Assembly: GCF_025822765.1 (NCBI RefSeq)
Contig: NZ_JACKUK010000011.1
Coordinates: forward strand, 62,001 to 126,000
DNA: 64,000 nt
Reading direction: 5' to 3'
Source of the DNA: Mycobacterium barrassiae
GTDB lineage: Bacteria; Actinomycetota; Actinomycetes; Mycobacteriales; Mycobacteriaceae
Numbering within the stretch: position 1 is the stretch's first letter; each line of letters begins with the position of its first letter. Below the pieces are notes generated by a model. It did no database searches. It saw only the letters and a program-made list of their open reading frames with translations, and was not told the DNA's origin. The translations under genes were made by a program, and so were the position numbers. Shown here piece after piece: positions 9,919-20,812 of this stretch.

Positions 9919-12900
9919 ACGAGTACTACAGCAAATGGTTGCCGATCCCGGGGCGAGGTTATCGTCCATCGACATGCTCGACGCCGGCGAGCGCCGATAC
10001 CTCGATCAAATCAACAACAGCGCGGTGTTGAGCCGGCCCTCGCGAATGCCGATGTCGATTCCCGCATTGCTGACGAGCCAAGCCGCCGCCACTCCCGAGG
10101 CGACCGCGCTCACGGGTGAGGGTCGGTCGCTGACCTATCGCGAGTTGGACGCGGCTTCGGATCGATTGGCCCACTTGCTCGCAGCACATGGCGCACGCCC
10201 AGGAGCCTGCGTCGCACTGCTGATGCCCCGGACGGCAGACGCCATCATCGCGATGTTCGCGGTGCTCAAATCCGGGGCCGCCTATCTGCCCATCGATCCG
10301 GCGCTGCCCGATGCCCGGATTTCATTCATGCTCGCCGATGCGGCACCGATCATCGTTCTCACCACTGCCGAGCTGCGTTCGCGGTTGAGTGGTTTCGACG
10401 GAGTCATCATCGACGTCGGCCATCCCGTTGATCACCTTGCCACCGAGTTGTCGAGCCCGACGCCTGATGACATCGCTTATCTGGTCTACACCTCGGGCAC
10501 CACCGGAATCCCTAAAGGCGTTGCCGTAACGCATCACAACGTCACGCAGATCCTGGAATCCTTGCACGCCCATCTGCCTGCGGGTGCGGGTCAGGTGTGG
10601 TCGCAATGCCATTCGTTGGCATTCGACGCTTCGGTCTGGGAGATCTGCGGTGCGCTGCTCAGCGGTAGCCAGCTCGTGGTGGTCCCCGATGCGGTGACGG
10701 TCTCATCGGACGACCTTCACGAATGGCTGGTGCGCGAGCAGGTCAGCGTCCTGACCCAAACCCCCTCGGCGGTAGGCGGATTGTCGCCGCAGGGTCTGGA
10801 ATCGGTGGCCCTGACAACGGTAGGTGAGGTGTGCCCGCCCGAGGTTGTGGATCGGTGGGCGCCCGGCCGATTGATGGTCAATGCATACGGCCCGACCGAA
10901 ACCTCGATGTGCGTCACAGTCAGTGCGCCACTGTCACCGGGAGCAGGTGTGGTGCCCATCGGTGCGCCAGTGTCCGGGGCCGCACTGTTCGTGCTCGACC
11001 CGTGGCTGCAGCCGGTGCCCACGGGGGTGGTGGGCGAGTTGTACATCGCCGGCCGGGGTGTGGGTGTGGGGTACCTGGGCCGTCCTGAGCTGACGGCATC
11101 GCGGTTTGTGGCGTGCCCGTTCGCCTCGTCAGGGGCGCGGATGTACCGCAGCGGCGACCTGGTCCGTTGGCGCACCGACGGGCAACTCGAGTACCTGGGT
11201 CGCGTCGACGAGCAGATCAAGATCCGTGGGTATCGCATCGAGCTGGGCGAGATCCACGCGGCGCTGACTGAACTCGACGGCGTCGACCAGGCCGCGGTCG
11301 TGGCGCGCGAGGACCGCCCCGGCGACAAGCGTCTTGTCGGCTACGTCACCGGGACCGCGGATCCCGCCGAGATACGACGCACATTGGCGAAGCGGCTGCC
11401 GTCCTACATGGTCCCAGCCGCCATCGTCGTGCTCGACGCACTTCCGTTGACGATCAACGGCAAACTGGACAAACGCGCGCTACCCGCGCCGGAATACCAC
11501 GCCGTCAATGGTGCTTACCGAGCACCGTCGACGCCGGCGGAGGAGATCGTCGCCGGGATCTACGCCGAGGTGCTGGGTGTCGAGCGGGTCGGAATCGATG
11601 ACTCCTTCTTCGATCTCGGCGGCGACTCCCTGTCGGCGATGCGGGTGATGGCCGCGGTGAACATCGCCCTCGATGCACAACTTCCCGTACGCACACTGTT
11701 TGAGGCGCCGACGGTCGCGCAATTGGCCCCGCGGGTGGGTGCGGGCGGTACCCGGCTGGAGCCGTTGCTGCCGGCGGAGCGGCCTGCGGTGGTGCCGCTG
11801 TCGTTTGCGCAGAGCCGGTTGTGGTTCATCGACCAATTGGAGGGCCGCTCACCGGTTTACAACATGGCGGTGGCGTTACGGTTGAACGGCCCATTGGACG
11901 CCGACGTGATGGGTGCGGCGTTCGCCGACGTGGTGAGCCGCCACGAAAGCCTGCGCACATTGTTTGTCGCGGCAGAGGGTGTTCCCGAACAGGTGGTCGT
12001 CGAACCCCAATGCGCCGATTTCGGTTGGCGGGCCGTCGATGCCACCGAGTGGTCGGTGAGCGAACTCGAGCGTGCTGTCGAGGCGACTGCAACGCAGGGA
12101 TTCGACCTGGCGACGGAGATTCCGTTGCGTGCGACCCTTTTCCGTCGTGCTGATGATGAGCATGTCTTGGTTGCGGTGGTACACCACATCGCGGCTGATG
12201 GCTGGTCGATCAGCCCGTTGATTCGCGATTTGGGGCAGGCGTATGCCAATCGGTGTGCGGGTCGGGAGCCGGAGTGGACTCCGCTGCCGGTGCAGTACGT
12301 GGATTACACGCTGTGGCAGCGTGCACAGTTCGGAGATCTTGACGACAGCGCCAGCCCCATCGCAGCGCAGCTGGCCTACTGGCTTCGGGAACTGGCGGGA
12401 ATGCCCGAACGTCTGCAGCTGCCCACAGACCGGCCTTATCCGGTGGTCGCTGATCATCGCGGCGCCGCGGTGGCGATCGATTGGTCTAGGCAGGTGCAGC
12501 GGCGGATCAGCGAGATGGCGCGTGCGCACAATGCGACCAGTTTCATGGTGGTCCAGGCCGCCTTGGCGGTGCTGCTGTCCAAACTGAGCGCCAATAATGA
12601 TGTGGCGGTCGGGTTCCCGATAGCCGGCAGGGGTGATCCCGCGCTCGATGAGGTGGTGGGGTTCTTCGTCAACACGTTGGTGTTGCGGGTGGATCTCAGT
12701 GGTGATCCGAGCTTCGCCGAGGTGCTGGGCCAGGTGCGTCGACGCAGTCTGGCCGCCTACGAACACCAGGATGTGCCGTTCGAGGTGCTCGTCGAAAAGC
12801 TCAACCCTGCCCGCAGCCTGTCCCATCACCCAGTGGTTCAGGTGATGCTGGCGTGGCAGAACCTGCCGGGGCACAACAGTGATCCCGACGGTGGATTGAA

Positions 12901-15900
12901 TCTGGGCGACTTGCAGGTCACCCAATTGCCCATCGACACTCACACCGCCCGCACGGATCTGTCGTTCTCGCTGTCGGAGCGTTTCACCGACGACGGCGAG
13001 CCCGCAGGAATCGGCGGGACTGTGGAATTCCGCACCGACGTGTTCGACACCTCCACCATCGAGGCGTTGATCCAACGATGGCAGCGCGTGTTGGTGACCA
13101 TGATCGGCGACCCCGCACAGCGGTTGTCGTCGATCGATGTCCTCGATGGCGATGAGCACCAACGACTCGACGGATGGTCCAACCGGGCGGTGTTGAGTGA
13201 ATCGATCACCACCACCAAGTCCATCCCGGAAGCTTTTGCCGCACAGGTGGACCGCGATCCGCTGGCGGTGGCATTGGCGTTCGAGGACCGGTCATGGACC
13301 TACCGTGAGCTCGATGAAGCCGCCAACCGGCTGGCGCATCTATTGGCCGACTGTGGCGCTCGCCCAGGCGGATCCGTAGCGATGGTGGTTCCCCGCTCGG
13401 ACGATGCCATCGTCGGCATGCTCGCGGTGCTCAAGACCGGGGCGGCCTATCTGCCGATCGACCCCGTGCATCCCGATGCGCGGATCGAGTTCATGATCAC
13501 CGATGCCGCGCCTGTCGCGGTGCTCACCACCGCCGGGCTGCGTTCACGGCTGGACGGCTTCCACGGAACCGTGCTCGATGTCGACGATCCCCGACTCGAT
13601 GTCCAACCGGCCGGCGGATTACCCGCACCAGCACCTGACGACATCGCGTATCTGATGTACACCTCCGGAACAACCGGAGTTCCAAAAGGTGTTGCAGTAA
13701 CACACCACAACGTCATCCAGTTACTGGAGTCACTACACGCCAGCCTGTCGACAACGCCGGGCCAGGTCTGGTCGCAGTGGCATTCGTACAGCTTCGATGT
13801 ATCGGTTCAGGAAGTTCTCGGTGCACTGCTGGGCGGCGGTCGGTTGGTGGTGATACCGCAGGCAGTGGCCGGGTCGCCACACGATTTCCACGAAGCCCTG
13901 GTCCGCGAGCGCGTCAATGTGTTGACTCAGACTCCGTCCGCGGTGGCGATGCTGTCACCGCAGGGGTTGGAGGGCACGACGCTGGTGGTCGCGGGTGAGG
14001 CCTGTCCGCCCGAGGTGGTGGATCGGTGGGCTCCAAACCGGGTGATGCTCAACGCCTACGGCCCGACCGAGACCACGATGGGAGTGGCGGTCAGTGCGCC
14101 GTTGTCGGCGGGGTCGGCAGTGGTGCCCATCGGTGTGCCGGTGTCGGGAGCAGCGTTGTTCGTGCTGGACGGGTGGTTGCGTCCCGTACCCGCCGGCGTG
14201 GTGGGCGAGCTGTACATCGCGGGACACGGTGTCGGCGTGGGGTACATCGGCCGGTCAGGTTTGACGGCGTCGCGGTTTGTGGCGTGCCCGTTCGGGTCCG
14301 CGGGTGCGCGGATGTATCGCAGTGGGGATTTGGTGCGGTGGCGGCCTGATGGGCAACTCGAGTACTTGGGCCGCGCCGACGAGCAGGTCAAGATTCGCGG
14401 GTACCGCATCGAGTTGGGCGAGATCCAAGCGGCGCTGACCGAACTCGACACCGTCGAGCACGCCGCGGTGATCGCCCGTGAGGACCGTCCCGGGGACAAG
14501 CGGCTGGTGGGTTATGTCACTGAAACCGAGCCCGGGGTGGTAGATCCGGGCGTGGTGCGTAGCGCGCTCGCCGACCGGTTGCCGCCCTATATGGTGCCCG
14601 CCGCGATCGTCGTGCTCGACGCGATGCCACTCACGGTCAACAACAAACTCGACAAGCATGCCCTGCCGGCCCCGAAATACGACAACGGCGAGCGGTACCG
14701 CGCACCGCAGAACGCGGTCGAAGAACTCATCGCCGGCATCTATGCCGAGGTGCTTGGGATCGACCGTGTCGGCGTCGATGACTCTTTCTTCGAGTTGGGC
14801 GGCGACAGCATTCTGTCGATGCAGGTGGTGGCGCGCGCCCGGGCGGCGGGAGTGATGTGCCGTCCGCGCGACATCTTCGTCGAGCAGACGGTGGCCCGGT
14901 TGGCGTCCGTGGCCGAGGTTTTCGACGGCGACGCGATCGTCGACGACGGCATCGGGCCTGTGGTGGCCACCCCGATCATGCGTTGGCTGCGCGATCTCGA
15001 AGGCGCCGTGGACCAGTTCAACCAGACGATGGTGGTGCAGGCCCCGACCGGGGTGACCGAAGACGACGTGGTCGTGTTGCTGCAGGCGCTGCTCGATCGG
15101 CACGCCATGCTGCGGCTGCATGCCGAGCAGTGGTCGCTGCAGGTCGGTGAGCCGGGATCGGTGCAGGCGCGCCAGCTGCTATGCACGGCGGAGGCATTGT
15201 CCGATGAGGTAGTGGTCGCGGCGCGGACGCAGTTGAGCCCTGCCGCTGGGCGGATGCTGAGTGCCGTGTGGATACCCGTCACCGGCCAACTGGCATTGAT
15301 CGTTCACCACCTGGTCATCGACGGGGTGTCATGGCGAATTCTGCTGGAAGACTTGAATATCGCCTGGGCTCAACACCACGCCAGCCAGCCGATCGACCTG
15401 CCCACGACGGGGACATCGTTCGCCTCATGGTCGTCGCTGCTCGCCGAGCGTGCGCGCGCGGCGGCCGTGACAGAGCGCGCCGAGACGTGGAAGGAGGTCG
15501 CGGCAACCCCCGCCGTGCTGCCGCCGGTACAACCTGAGCTGGACACCTATGCCACTGCCGGGTCACTGTCTGCATCGCTGGACATCGAGACGACCCGCCG
15601 GCTGCTCGGTGAGGTGCCCGCCGCGTTCCACACCGGAGTTCAGGATGTGCTGCTGATCGCTTTCGCGTTGGCCTTCAATGAACTTCTCGGGAGCGGTCCG
15701 GCGCCCATCGGTATCGATGTGGAGGGCCACGGCCGGCAAGAGGAGCTGGCCTCAGCTGTCGACCTGTCGCGCACCGTGGGGTGGTTCACCACCAAGTATC
15801 CGGTGGCCTTGACCGTCGGGGGACTGTCGTGGGCGCAGGTGGCGACAGGCGATCCGGCGCTCGGCCCAGTGATCAAGGACGCGAAGGAACAGCTTCGCGC

Positions 15901-18900
15901 CCTTCCCGACGGCATCACCTATGGTCTGCTGCGCTACCTGAACTCCGATGTTGACCTCGGCGGGTGCGACCCGACGATCGGATTCAACTACCTGGGCCGA
16001 CTGGATTCGACCTCGTCCGGCCTCTCCGACGAGCTGTGGCGATTCAGCGAGGACAGTCTCCCGATGGCCGCGACGGCGGCGGCGATACCAATGTCGTTGG
16101 CGCACACCGTGGAAGTCAACGCCGTCGCGACGGAAACCGATGCCGGCCCGCAACTGCATGCGGCTTGGACGTGGGCACCGTCGAGCATCGATCACGACCA
16201 GATCAGCCGACTGAGCCAGCTGTGGTTCGACGCGCTGGCCGGAATCTGCGCGCACGTCCAACGCGGCGGCGGCGGGCTGACCCCATCGGATATCACGCCC
16301 GCCCAGCTGAGCCAACAGCAGATCGACGAGCTGCAGCAGGAGTACCGGATCGCCGACGTCCTGCCGCTGACGCCGCTGCAGCAGGGCCTGCTCTTCCACT
16401 CGAGTCTCGCGGAAGGCTCCACCGACGACCTCTACGCGGTTCAGCTCGGCATCTCCGTGACCGGCGAGTTGGATCCCGACCGGCTGCGAGAAGCGGTGCA
16501 GGCCGTGCTTTCCCGGCATCCCAATCTGGCTGCCCGCTTCTGCGAACGGTTCGGCGAGCCCGTTCAGATCATTCCGGCCGAACCCGTGATGGCGTGGTGG
16601 TACCTCGACCTGTCCTGGGACGACCAGAACCCCGAACGGGAGATCGAGCAACTGTGCGCCGCCGAACGTCGCGCGGTCTGCGAACTCGCCGAGCGGCCCA
16701 CCATGCGGGCTGCTCTGATCCGCACCGCTGATGATCAACACCGGTTTGTGCTCACCGTCCACCACATCGTGATGGACGGTTGGTCGCTGCCGATTCTTCT
16801 GCACGAGATCTTCGCCAGTCAGCTCGGGCAGCCGCTGCCCGCCGTAACGCCATATCGCAAGATCGTGTGCTGGCAGGCCAGCCGAGACCATGATGCCGCA
16901 AAGGCGGCCTGGCGCAGGGTATTCGACGGTTTCGACATGCCCACACTCGTCGCTCCACACGCTCAGGCGGGGCCGCGAGGCACCGAAACTCGTCGGCTGT
17001 CCGCGCAGACCACGCAGGCGCTCGGCGAGCTGGCTCGGTCACAGCACACCACTATGACCACCGTGCTGCAGGCCGCCTGGGCGCAGCTGCTGATGGGGCT
17101 GACCGGCCGACGAGATGTCGCTTTCGGCACCGTGGTTTCGGGACGGCCTGCCGAAGTGACCGGGGCGGACTCCGCGGTGGGCCTGCTGATCAATACAGTG
17201 CCGGTACGGGCGCGCGCCACCGCTAACACCACCATCGCCGACTTGATCGACCAGCTGCAGCACCACCGCAATCACACCGTCGAACACGACCACCTCGGAC
17301 TACGCGACATCCACCAAACCACTGGACACGATCAACTTTTCGACACTCTCTTCGTGTTCGAGAACTATCCGATCGACACCGCAGCGATGCTCGACGGCAC
17401 CGGATTGACCGTCACTGACGTCGTCGCCCACGAATCAACGCACTATCCGCTTTCGGTAGCGGCCTTCCCCGGTCATGAGTTGGGTGTTCGCATCGAGTTC
17501 GACTCCGATGTGTTCGACCGCGCCGAGATCGGAGCGCTCATCGAACGCTTCGATCGGCTCCTGGGTTTCATGACCGCTGATCCGTTGGCGCGGGTGTCGT
17601 CGGTTGACGTGCTCGACGCGGCCGAGCGCACGCAGCTGTCCGAGTGGGGGCATCGCGCGGTGTTGACCGCGCCGGCGCCCGCGATGGCCACAGTTCCAGA
17701 ACTGTTCGCGGCGCAGGTGGCGGCACGGCCCCGCGCGGTGGCGCTGACCGACGGGCGACGGTCGTTGACATACCGCGAGTTGGATGAGGCCGCGGATCGG
17801 TTGGCGCACTTGTTGGCCGAGCGCGGGGCGCATCCTGGCGCCTGTGTGGGATTGCTTGTGCCGCGATCGGTGGAAGCGATCGTCGGGTTCTTCGCGGTGC
17901 TCAAATCCGGGGCCGCCTATCTGCCGATCGATCCGGGTCTGCCTGATGCACGAATTTCCTTCATGCTCGGCGACGCTGCGCCAATTGCCGTGCTGACCAC
18001 CGCTGAATTGCGTTCGCGGCTGGATCTTTTCGATGGGGTCGTCCTTAATATCGAAGATTTCGACGACCACGACGCCGGGCGCCGGCCGGGACCGGTTCTG
18101 CGGGCTCCCGCACCAGACGACATCGCGTACATGATCTACACGTCCGGGACCACCGGCGTGCCGAAGGGGGTCGCGGTCACCCACCACAACGTCGCGCAGT
18201 TGGCGGCCACGATGGATGCCGGACTGGCTGTCGGCCCGAAAAACGTCTGGTCGCACTGGCATTCGCTGGCCTTCGATGCATCGATCCAGGAAATCGTGGG
18301 TGCGCTGCTCGGTGGGGGTCGGCTGGTGGTCGTACCCGAGTCGGTGGCCTTCTCCCCGGCGGACTTGCACGCGTTGCTGCGTGCCGAGAAAGTGAGTGTG
18401 TTGTGCCAGACTCCGTCCGCGGTGGAAGTGCTGTCGCCGCAGGAGGTGGAGAACACCGCGCTGGTGGTAGGTGGCGAACCGTGTCCACCCGAGGTGGTGG
18501 ATCGGTGGGCGCCGGATCGGGTGATGGTCAACGCGTACGGTCCAACCGAGACCACGATGTGCGTGGCGGTCGGTGCGCCACTATCCCCAGGAGCCGGTGT
18601 GGTGCCCATCGGTGCACCGGTTCCGGGCGCGGCGCTGTTCGTGTTGGACACGTGGTTGCGCCCCGTGCCCGCTGGGGCCGTGGGCGAGTTGTACATCGCC
18701 GGCCACGGTGTAGGTGTGGGCTACCTGCGCCGAGCAGGGTTGACGTCTGAGCGGTTTGTGGCGTGCCCGTTCGGGGGCGCGGGTGCGCGGATGTATCGCA
18801 GCGGGGACTTGGTGCGCTGGCGTCCTGATGGGCAGTTGGAGTATCTGAGCCGTGCGGATGAGCAGGTCAAGATTCGCGGGTACCGCATCGAGTTGGGCGA

Positions 18901-20494
18901 GATCCGGGCGGCACTAACCGAACTCGACGGCATCGAGCAAGCGGTGGTGATCGCGCGGGAGGACCGCCCCGGCGCTCAATGTCTGGTCGGCTATGTCACC
19001 GGAACCGCGGATCCCACCGAGACCCGACGCGCGTTGGCTGACCGGTTGCCGTCCTATATGGTGCCGGCCGCGATCGTCACGCTTGACGCAATGCCGCTGA
19101 CGGTCAACAACAAGCTCGACATCCGTGCCCTGCCGGCACCGGAGCTGCAGACTGCTGAGCGATACCGAGCGCCGTCGACTCCTGCAGAAGAGATTCTGGC
19201 AGGCATCTACGCCGAGGTGCTCGGCGTCGACCGGGTCGGTTTGGATGACTCCTTCTTCGAATTGGGTGGCGATTCGTTGTCGGCGATGCGGCTGATCGCG
19301 GCGATCAAAACCAGGCTCGGAGCAGGCGTCGGCGTACGCGCACTGTTCGAGGCGCCCACGGTGGCCCAGTTGGTGCCCCACATCCAAACCAGCGTGGGGC
19401 GGTTGGAGCCGCTGCGTGCGGTGGAGCGGCCTGCGGTGGTGCCGTTGTCGTTTGCCCAGAGCCGGTTGTGGTTCGTCGACCAGCTGCAAGGTCCGTCATC
19501 GATTTACAACATGCAGGTGGCGGTGCGACTGGTGGGGCCGTTTGATGTTGAGGCGTTGGGTGCCGCGTTCGCCGATGTGGTGGAGCGCCATGAGAGCCTG
19601 CGCACACTGATCACCGCGCCTGACGGAATCCCGCGGCAAATCGTGACTGGAGCCGACGAAGCCGATTTCGGTTGGGACGTCGTGGACGCTTCGGATTGGT
19701 CCACGGCCCAGTTGGACGGTGCCATCGAACAGATAGCCGACCACAGTTTTGATTTGTCGGCTGAGGTTCCGTTGCGGGCGTTGGTGTTTCGGGTTGGTGT
19801 GGATGTTCATGTGTTGGTGGCGGTGGTGCATCATATTGCTGCTGATGGGTGGTCGATTTCGACGTTGACTCGGGATTTGAGTCAGGCGTATGTGAGTCGG
19901 TGTGTGGGTCGGGCGCCGGGGTGGGCGCCGTTGCCGGTGCAGTATGTGGATTACACGTTGTGGCAGCGGGCGAATTTGGGTGATCTCGACGACGCCGATA
20001 GTCCGATCGCGCGGCAGTTGGCGTATTGGTTGGGTGCGTTGGCGGGCATGGCTGAGCGGGTGCAGTTGCCCACTGATCGGCCGTATCCGGCGGTGGCTGA
20101 TCATCGTGGTGCGGCGATTGATATTGCGTGGCCGGCTGATCTGCAGGTGCGGGTGGCGGGGTTGGCCCGGGCGCAGGGCGTGACCAGTTTCATGGTGGTG
20201 CAGGCGGGGTTGGCGGTGTTGTTGTCCAAGCTGAGCGCCAGCAGTGATGTGGCGGTGGGGTTCCCGATCGCTGGGCGTGGTGATCCTGTCCTCGATGATG
20301 TGGTGGGGTTGTTGGTCAACACGTTGGTGTTGCGGGTGGATTTGGGGGGCAATCCCAGCGTTGGCGAGGTGTTGGCGCGGGTGCGGGCGAGCAGTCTGGC
20401 TGCTTATGAGCATCATGCGGGTGGATTTGGGGGGCAATCCCAGCGTTGGCGAGGTGTTGGCGCGGGTGCGGGCGAGCAGTCTGGCTGCTTATGA
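9512..20494 (+). CDS. NRPS fragment 2: C-terminal C2, A-PCP, C-A-PCP-E, C-A-PCP, start of C5
   Basis: This is the middle piece of the split NRPS. The frame is open from 9350, but the sequence before 9512 is an out-of-frame shadow; ATG 9512 ([13 protein letters not shown]) is the first start that leads into real C-domain sequence. It holds the end of C2, module 2 (A2 pocket about D-A-W-T-T-V-A-M-C, phenylalanine-like), module 3 (A3 about D-V-Q-T-V-A-A-M-G; PCP3 [13 protein letters not shown], the form seen before E domains), an epimerase ([11 protein letters not shown] near 15300), module 4 with a DCL condensation domain ([16 protein letters not shown] near 16370 and HHIVMDGWS) and A4 (about D-A-Q-C-V-G-A-M-C), then most of C5. 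E followed by DCL agrees with a D residue at position 3. The frame ends through the second repeat at 20492-20494. Confidence 0.85.
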   Translation: MSILRVDLGGNPSVGEVLARVRASSLAAYEHQDVPFEVLVERLNPTRSLAHHPLVQVMLAWQNLPVAAGAAAGLGLGEVSAEALPVATRTARMDLSFSLSERFSDDGAAAGITGTVEFRTDVYDTETIQTLIHRWQRVLQQMVADPGARLSSIDMLDAGERRYLDQINNSAVLSRPSRMPMSIPALLTSQAAATPEATALTGEGRSLTYRELDAASDRLAHLLAAHGARPGACVALLMPRTADAIIAMFAVLKSGAAYLPIDPALPDARISFMLADAAPIIVLTTAELRSRLSGFDGVIIDVGHPVDHLATELSSPTPDDIAYLVYTSGTTGIPKGVAVTHHNVTQILESLHAHLPAGAGQVWSQCHSLAFDASVWEICGALLSGSQLVVVPDAVTVSSDDLHEWLVREQVSVLTQTPSAVGGLSPQGLESVALTTVGEVCPPEVVDRWAPGRLMVNAYGPTETSMCVTVSAPLSPGAGVVPIGAPVSGAALFVLDPWLQPVPTGVVGELYIAGRGVGVGYLGRPELTASRFVACPFASSGARMYRSGDLVRWRTDGQLEYLGRVDEQIKIRGYRIELGEIHAALTELDGVDQAAVVAREDRPGDKRLVGYVTGTADPAEIRRTLAKRLPSYMVPAAIVVLDALPLTINGKLDKRALPAPEYHAVNGAYRAPSTPAEEIVAGIYAEVLGVERVGIDDSFFDLGGDSLSAMRVMAAVNIALDAQLPVRTLFEAPTVAQLAPRVGAGGTRLEPLLPAERPAVVPLSFAQSRLWFIDQLEGRSPVYNMAVALRLNGPLDADVMGAAFADVVSRHESLRTLFVAAEGVPEQVVVEPQCADFGWRAVDATEWSVSELERAVEATATQGFDLATEIPLRATLFRRADDEHVLVAVVHHIAADGWSISPLIRDLGQAYANRCAGREPEWTPLPVQYVDYTLWQRAQFGDLDDSASPIAAQLAYWLRELAGMPERLQLPTDRPYPVVADHRGAAVAIDWSRQVQRRISEMARAHNATSFMVVQAALAVLLSKLSANNDVAVGFPIAGRGDPALDEVVGFFVNTLVLRVDLSGDPSFAEVLGQVRRRSLAAYEHQDVPFEVLVEKLNPARSLSHHPVVQVMLAWQNLPGHNSDPDGGLNLGDLQVTQLPIDTHTARTDLSFSLSERFTDDGEPAGIGGTVEFRTDVFDTSTIEALIQRWQRVLVTMIGDPAQRLSSIDVLDGDEHQRLDGWSNRAVLSESITTTKSIPEAFAAQVDRDPLAVALAFEDRSWTYRELDEAANRLAHLLADCGARPGGSVAMVVPRSDDAIVGMLAVLKTGAAYLPIDPVHPDARIEFMITDAAPVAVLTTAGLRSRLDGFHGTVLDVDDPRLDVQPAGGLPAPAPDDIAYLMYTSGTTGVPKGVAVTHHNVIQLLESLHASLSTTPGQVWSQWHSYSFDVSVQEVLGALLGGGRLVVIPQAVAGSPHDFHEALVRERVNVLTQTPSAVAMLSPQGLEGTTLVVAGEACPPEVVDRWAPNRVMLNAYGPTETTMGVAVSAPLSAGSAVVPIGVPVSGAALFVLDGWLRPVPAGVVGELYIAGHGVGVGYIGRSGLTASRFVACPFGSAGARMYRSGDLVRWRPDGQLEYLGRADEQVKIRGYRIELGEIQAALTELDTVEHAAVIAREDRPGDKRLVGYVTETEPGVVDPGVVRSALADRLPPYMVPAAIVVLDAMPLTVNNKLDKHALPAPKYDNGERYRAPQNAVEELIAGIYAEVLGIDRVGVDDSFFELGGDSILSMQVVARARAAGVMCRPRDIFVEQTVARLASVAEVFDGDAIVDDGIGPVVATPIMRWLRDLEGAVDQFNQTMVVQAPTGVTEDDVVVLLQALLDRHAMLRLHAEQWSLQVGEPGSVQARQLLCTAEALSDEVVVAARTQLSPAAGRMLSAVWIPVTGQLALIVHHLVIDGVSWRILLEDLNIAWAQHHASQPIDLPTTGTSFASWSSLLAERARAAAVTERAETWKEVAATPAVLPPVQPELDTYATAGSLSASLDIETTRRLLGEVPAAFHTGVQDVLLIAFALAFNELLGSGPAPIGIDVEGHGRQEELASAVDLSRTVGWFTTKYPVALTVGGLSWAQVATGDPALGPVIKDAKEQLRALPDGITYGLLRYLNSDVDLGGCDPTIGFNYLGRLDSTSSGLSDELWRFSEDSLPMAATAAAIPMSLAHTVEVNAVATETDAGPQLHAAWTWAPSSIDHDQISRLSQLWFDALAGICAHVQRGGGGLTPSDITPAQLSQQQIDELQQEYRIADVLPLTPLQQGLLFHSSLAEGSTDDLYAVQLGISVTGELDPDRLREAVQAVLSRHPNLAARFCERFGEPVQIIPAEPVMAWWYLDLSWDDQNPEREIEQLCAAERRAVCELAERPTMRAALIRTADDQHRFVLTVHHIVMDGWSLPILLHEIFASQLGQPLPAVTPYRKIVCWQASRDHDAAKAAWRRVFDGFDMPTLVAPHAQAGPRGTETRRLSAQTTQALGELARSQHTTMTTVLQAAWAQLLMGLTGRRDVAFGTVVSGRPAEVTGADSAVGLLINTVPVRARATANTTIADLIDQLQHHRNHTVEHDHLGLRDIHQTTGHDQLFDTLFVFENYPIDTAAMLDGTGLTVTDVVAHESTHYPLSVAAFPGHELGVRIEFDSDVFDRAEIGALIERFDRLLGFMTADPLARVSSVDVLDAAERTQLSEWGHRAVLTAPAPAMATVPELFAAQVAARPRAVALTDGRRSLTYRELDEAADRLAHLLAERGAHPGACVGLLVPRSVEAIVGFFAVLKSGAAYLPIDPGLPDARISFMLGDAAPIAVLTTAELRSRLDLFDGVVLNIEDFDDHDAGRRPGPVLRAPAPDDIAYMIYTSGTTGVPKGVAVTHHNVAQLAATMDAGLAVGPKNVWSHWHSLAFDASIQEIVGALLGGGRLVVVPESVAFSPADLHALLRAEKVSVLCQTPSAVEVLSPQEVENTALVVGGEPCPPEVVDRWAPDRVMVNAYGPTETTMCVAVGAPLSPGAGVVPIGAPVPGAALFVLDTWLRPVPAGAVGELYIAGHGVGVGYLRRAGLTSERFVACPFGGAGARMYRSGDLVRWRPDGQLEYLSRADEQVKIRGYRIELGEIRAALTELDGIEQAVVIAREDRPGAQCLVGYVTGTADPTETRRALADRLPSYMVPAAIVTLDAMPLTVNNKLDIRALPAPELQTAERYRAPSTPAEEILAGIYAEVLGVDRVGLDDSFFELGGDSLSAMRLIAAIKTRLGAGVGVRALFEAPTVAQLVPHIQTSVGRLEPLRAVERPAVVPLSFAQSRLWFVDQLQGPSSIYNMQVAVRLVGPFDVEALGAAFADVVERHESLRTLITAPDGIPRQIVTGADEADFGWDVVDASDWSTAQLDGAIEQIADHSFDLSAEVPLRALVFRVGVDVHVLVAVVHHIAADGWSISTLTRDLSQAYVSRCVGRAPGWAPLPVQYVDYTLWQRANLGDLDDADSPIARQLAYWLGALAGMAERVQLPTDRPYPAVADHRGAAIDIAWPADLQVRVAGLARAQGVTSFMVVQAGLAVLLSKLSASSDVAVGFPIAGRGDPVLDDVVGLLVNTLVLRVDLGGNPSVGEVLARVRASSLAAYEHHAGGFGGQSQRWRGVGAGAGEQSGCL

Positions 20495-20812
20495 GCATCA
20501 GGATGTGCCGTTTGAGGTGTTGGTGGAGCGGCTCAATCCCACTCGGAGTTTGGCTCATCATCCGTTGGTGCAGGTGATGTTGGCGTGGCAGAACCTGCCG
20601 GTGGCTGCTGGTGCTGCGGCGGGGTTGGGGTTGGGTGAGGTTTGTGCTGAGGCGTTGCCGGTGGCCACCCGTACCGCGCGCATGGATTTGTCGTTTTCAC
20701 TTTCGGAGCGTTTCAGCGATGACGGCGCCCCTGCCGGTATCACCGGCACAGTGGAGTTCCGCACCGATGTCTACGACCCCGAAACCATCCAAACCCTCAT
20801 CCACCGATGGCA
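19744..20812 (+). repeat. Long near-identical repeat in the C5 region, copy 2
   Basis: This is the partner of 8850-9918 at offset 10,894 bp, covering most of condensation domain C5. The few differences are scattered single bases, for example GGTGTGGAT against GGTGTGGGT, and CCCC against CTGC near the right end. It carries the same 85-bp insertion at the same relative position, with a different junction base. Confidence 0.8.
20331..20499 (+). repeat. 84-bp direct repeat with 1-bp spacer, frameshifting the NRPS (site 2)
   Basis: Bases 20331-20414 and 20416-20499 are the same 84-mer as at site 1, here separated by an A at 20415. The net insertion is again 85 bp and shifts the frame in condensation domain C5. 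The two sites agree in repeat length and boundaries and differ in the single spacer base (T at site 1, A at site 2). Confidence 0.95.

Noticed and set aside
15752-16960. 402-codon minus-strand frame across the E and C4 domains
   Set aside because: Shadow frame opposite conserved NRPS motifs.
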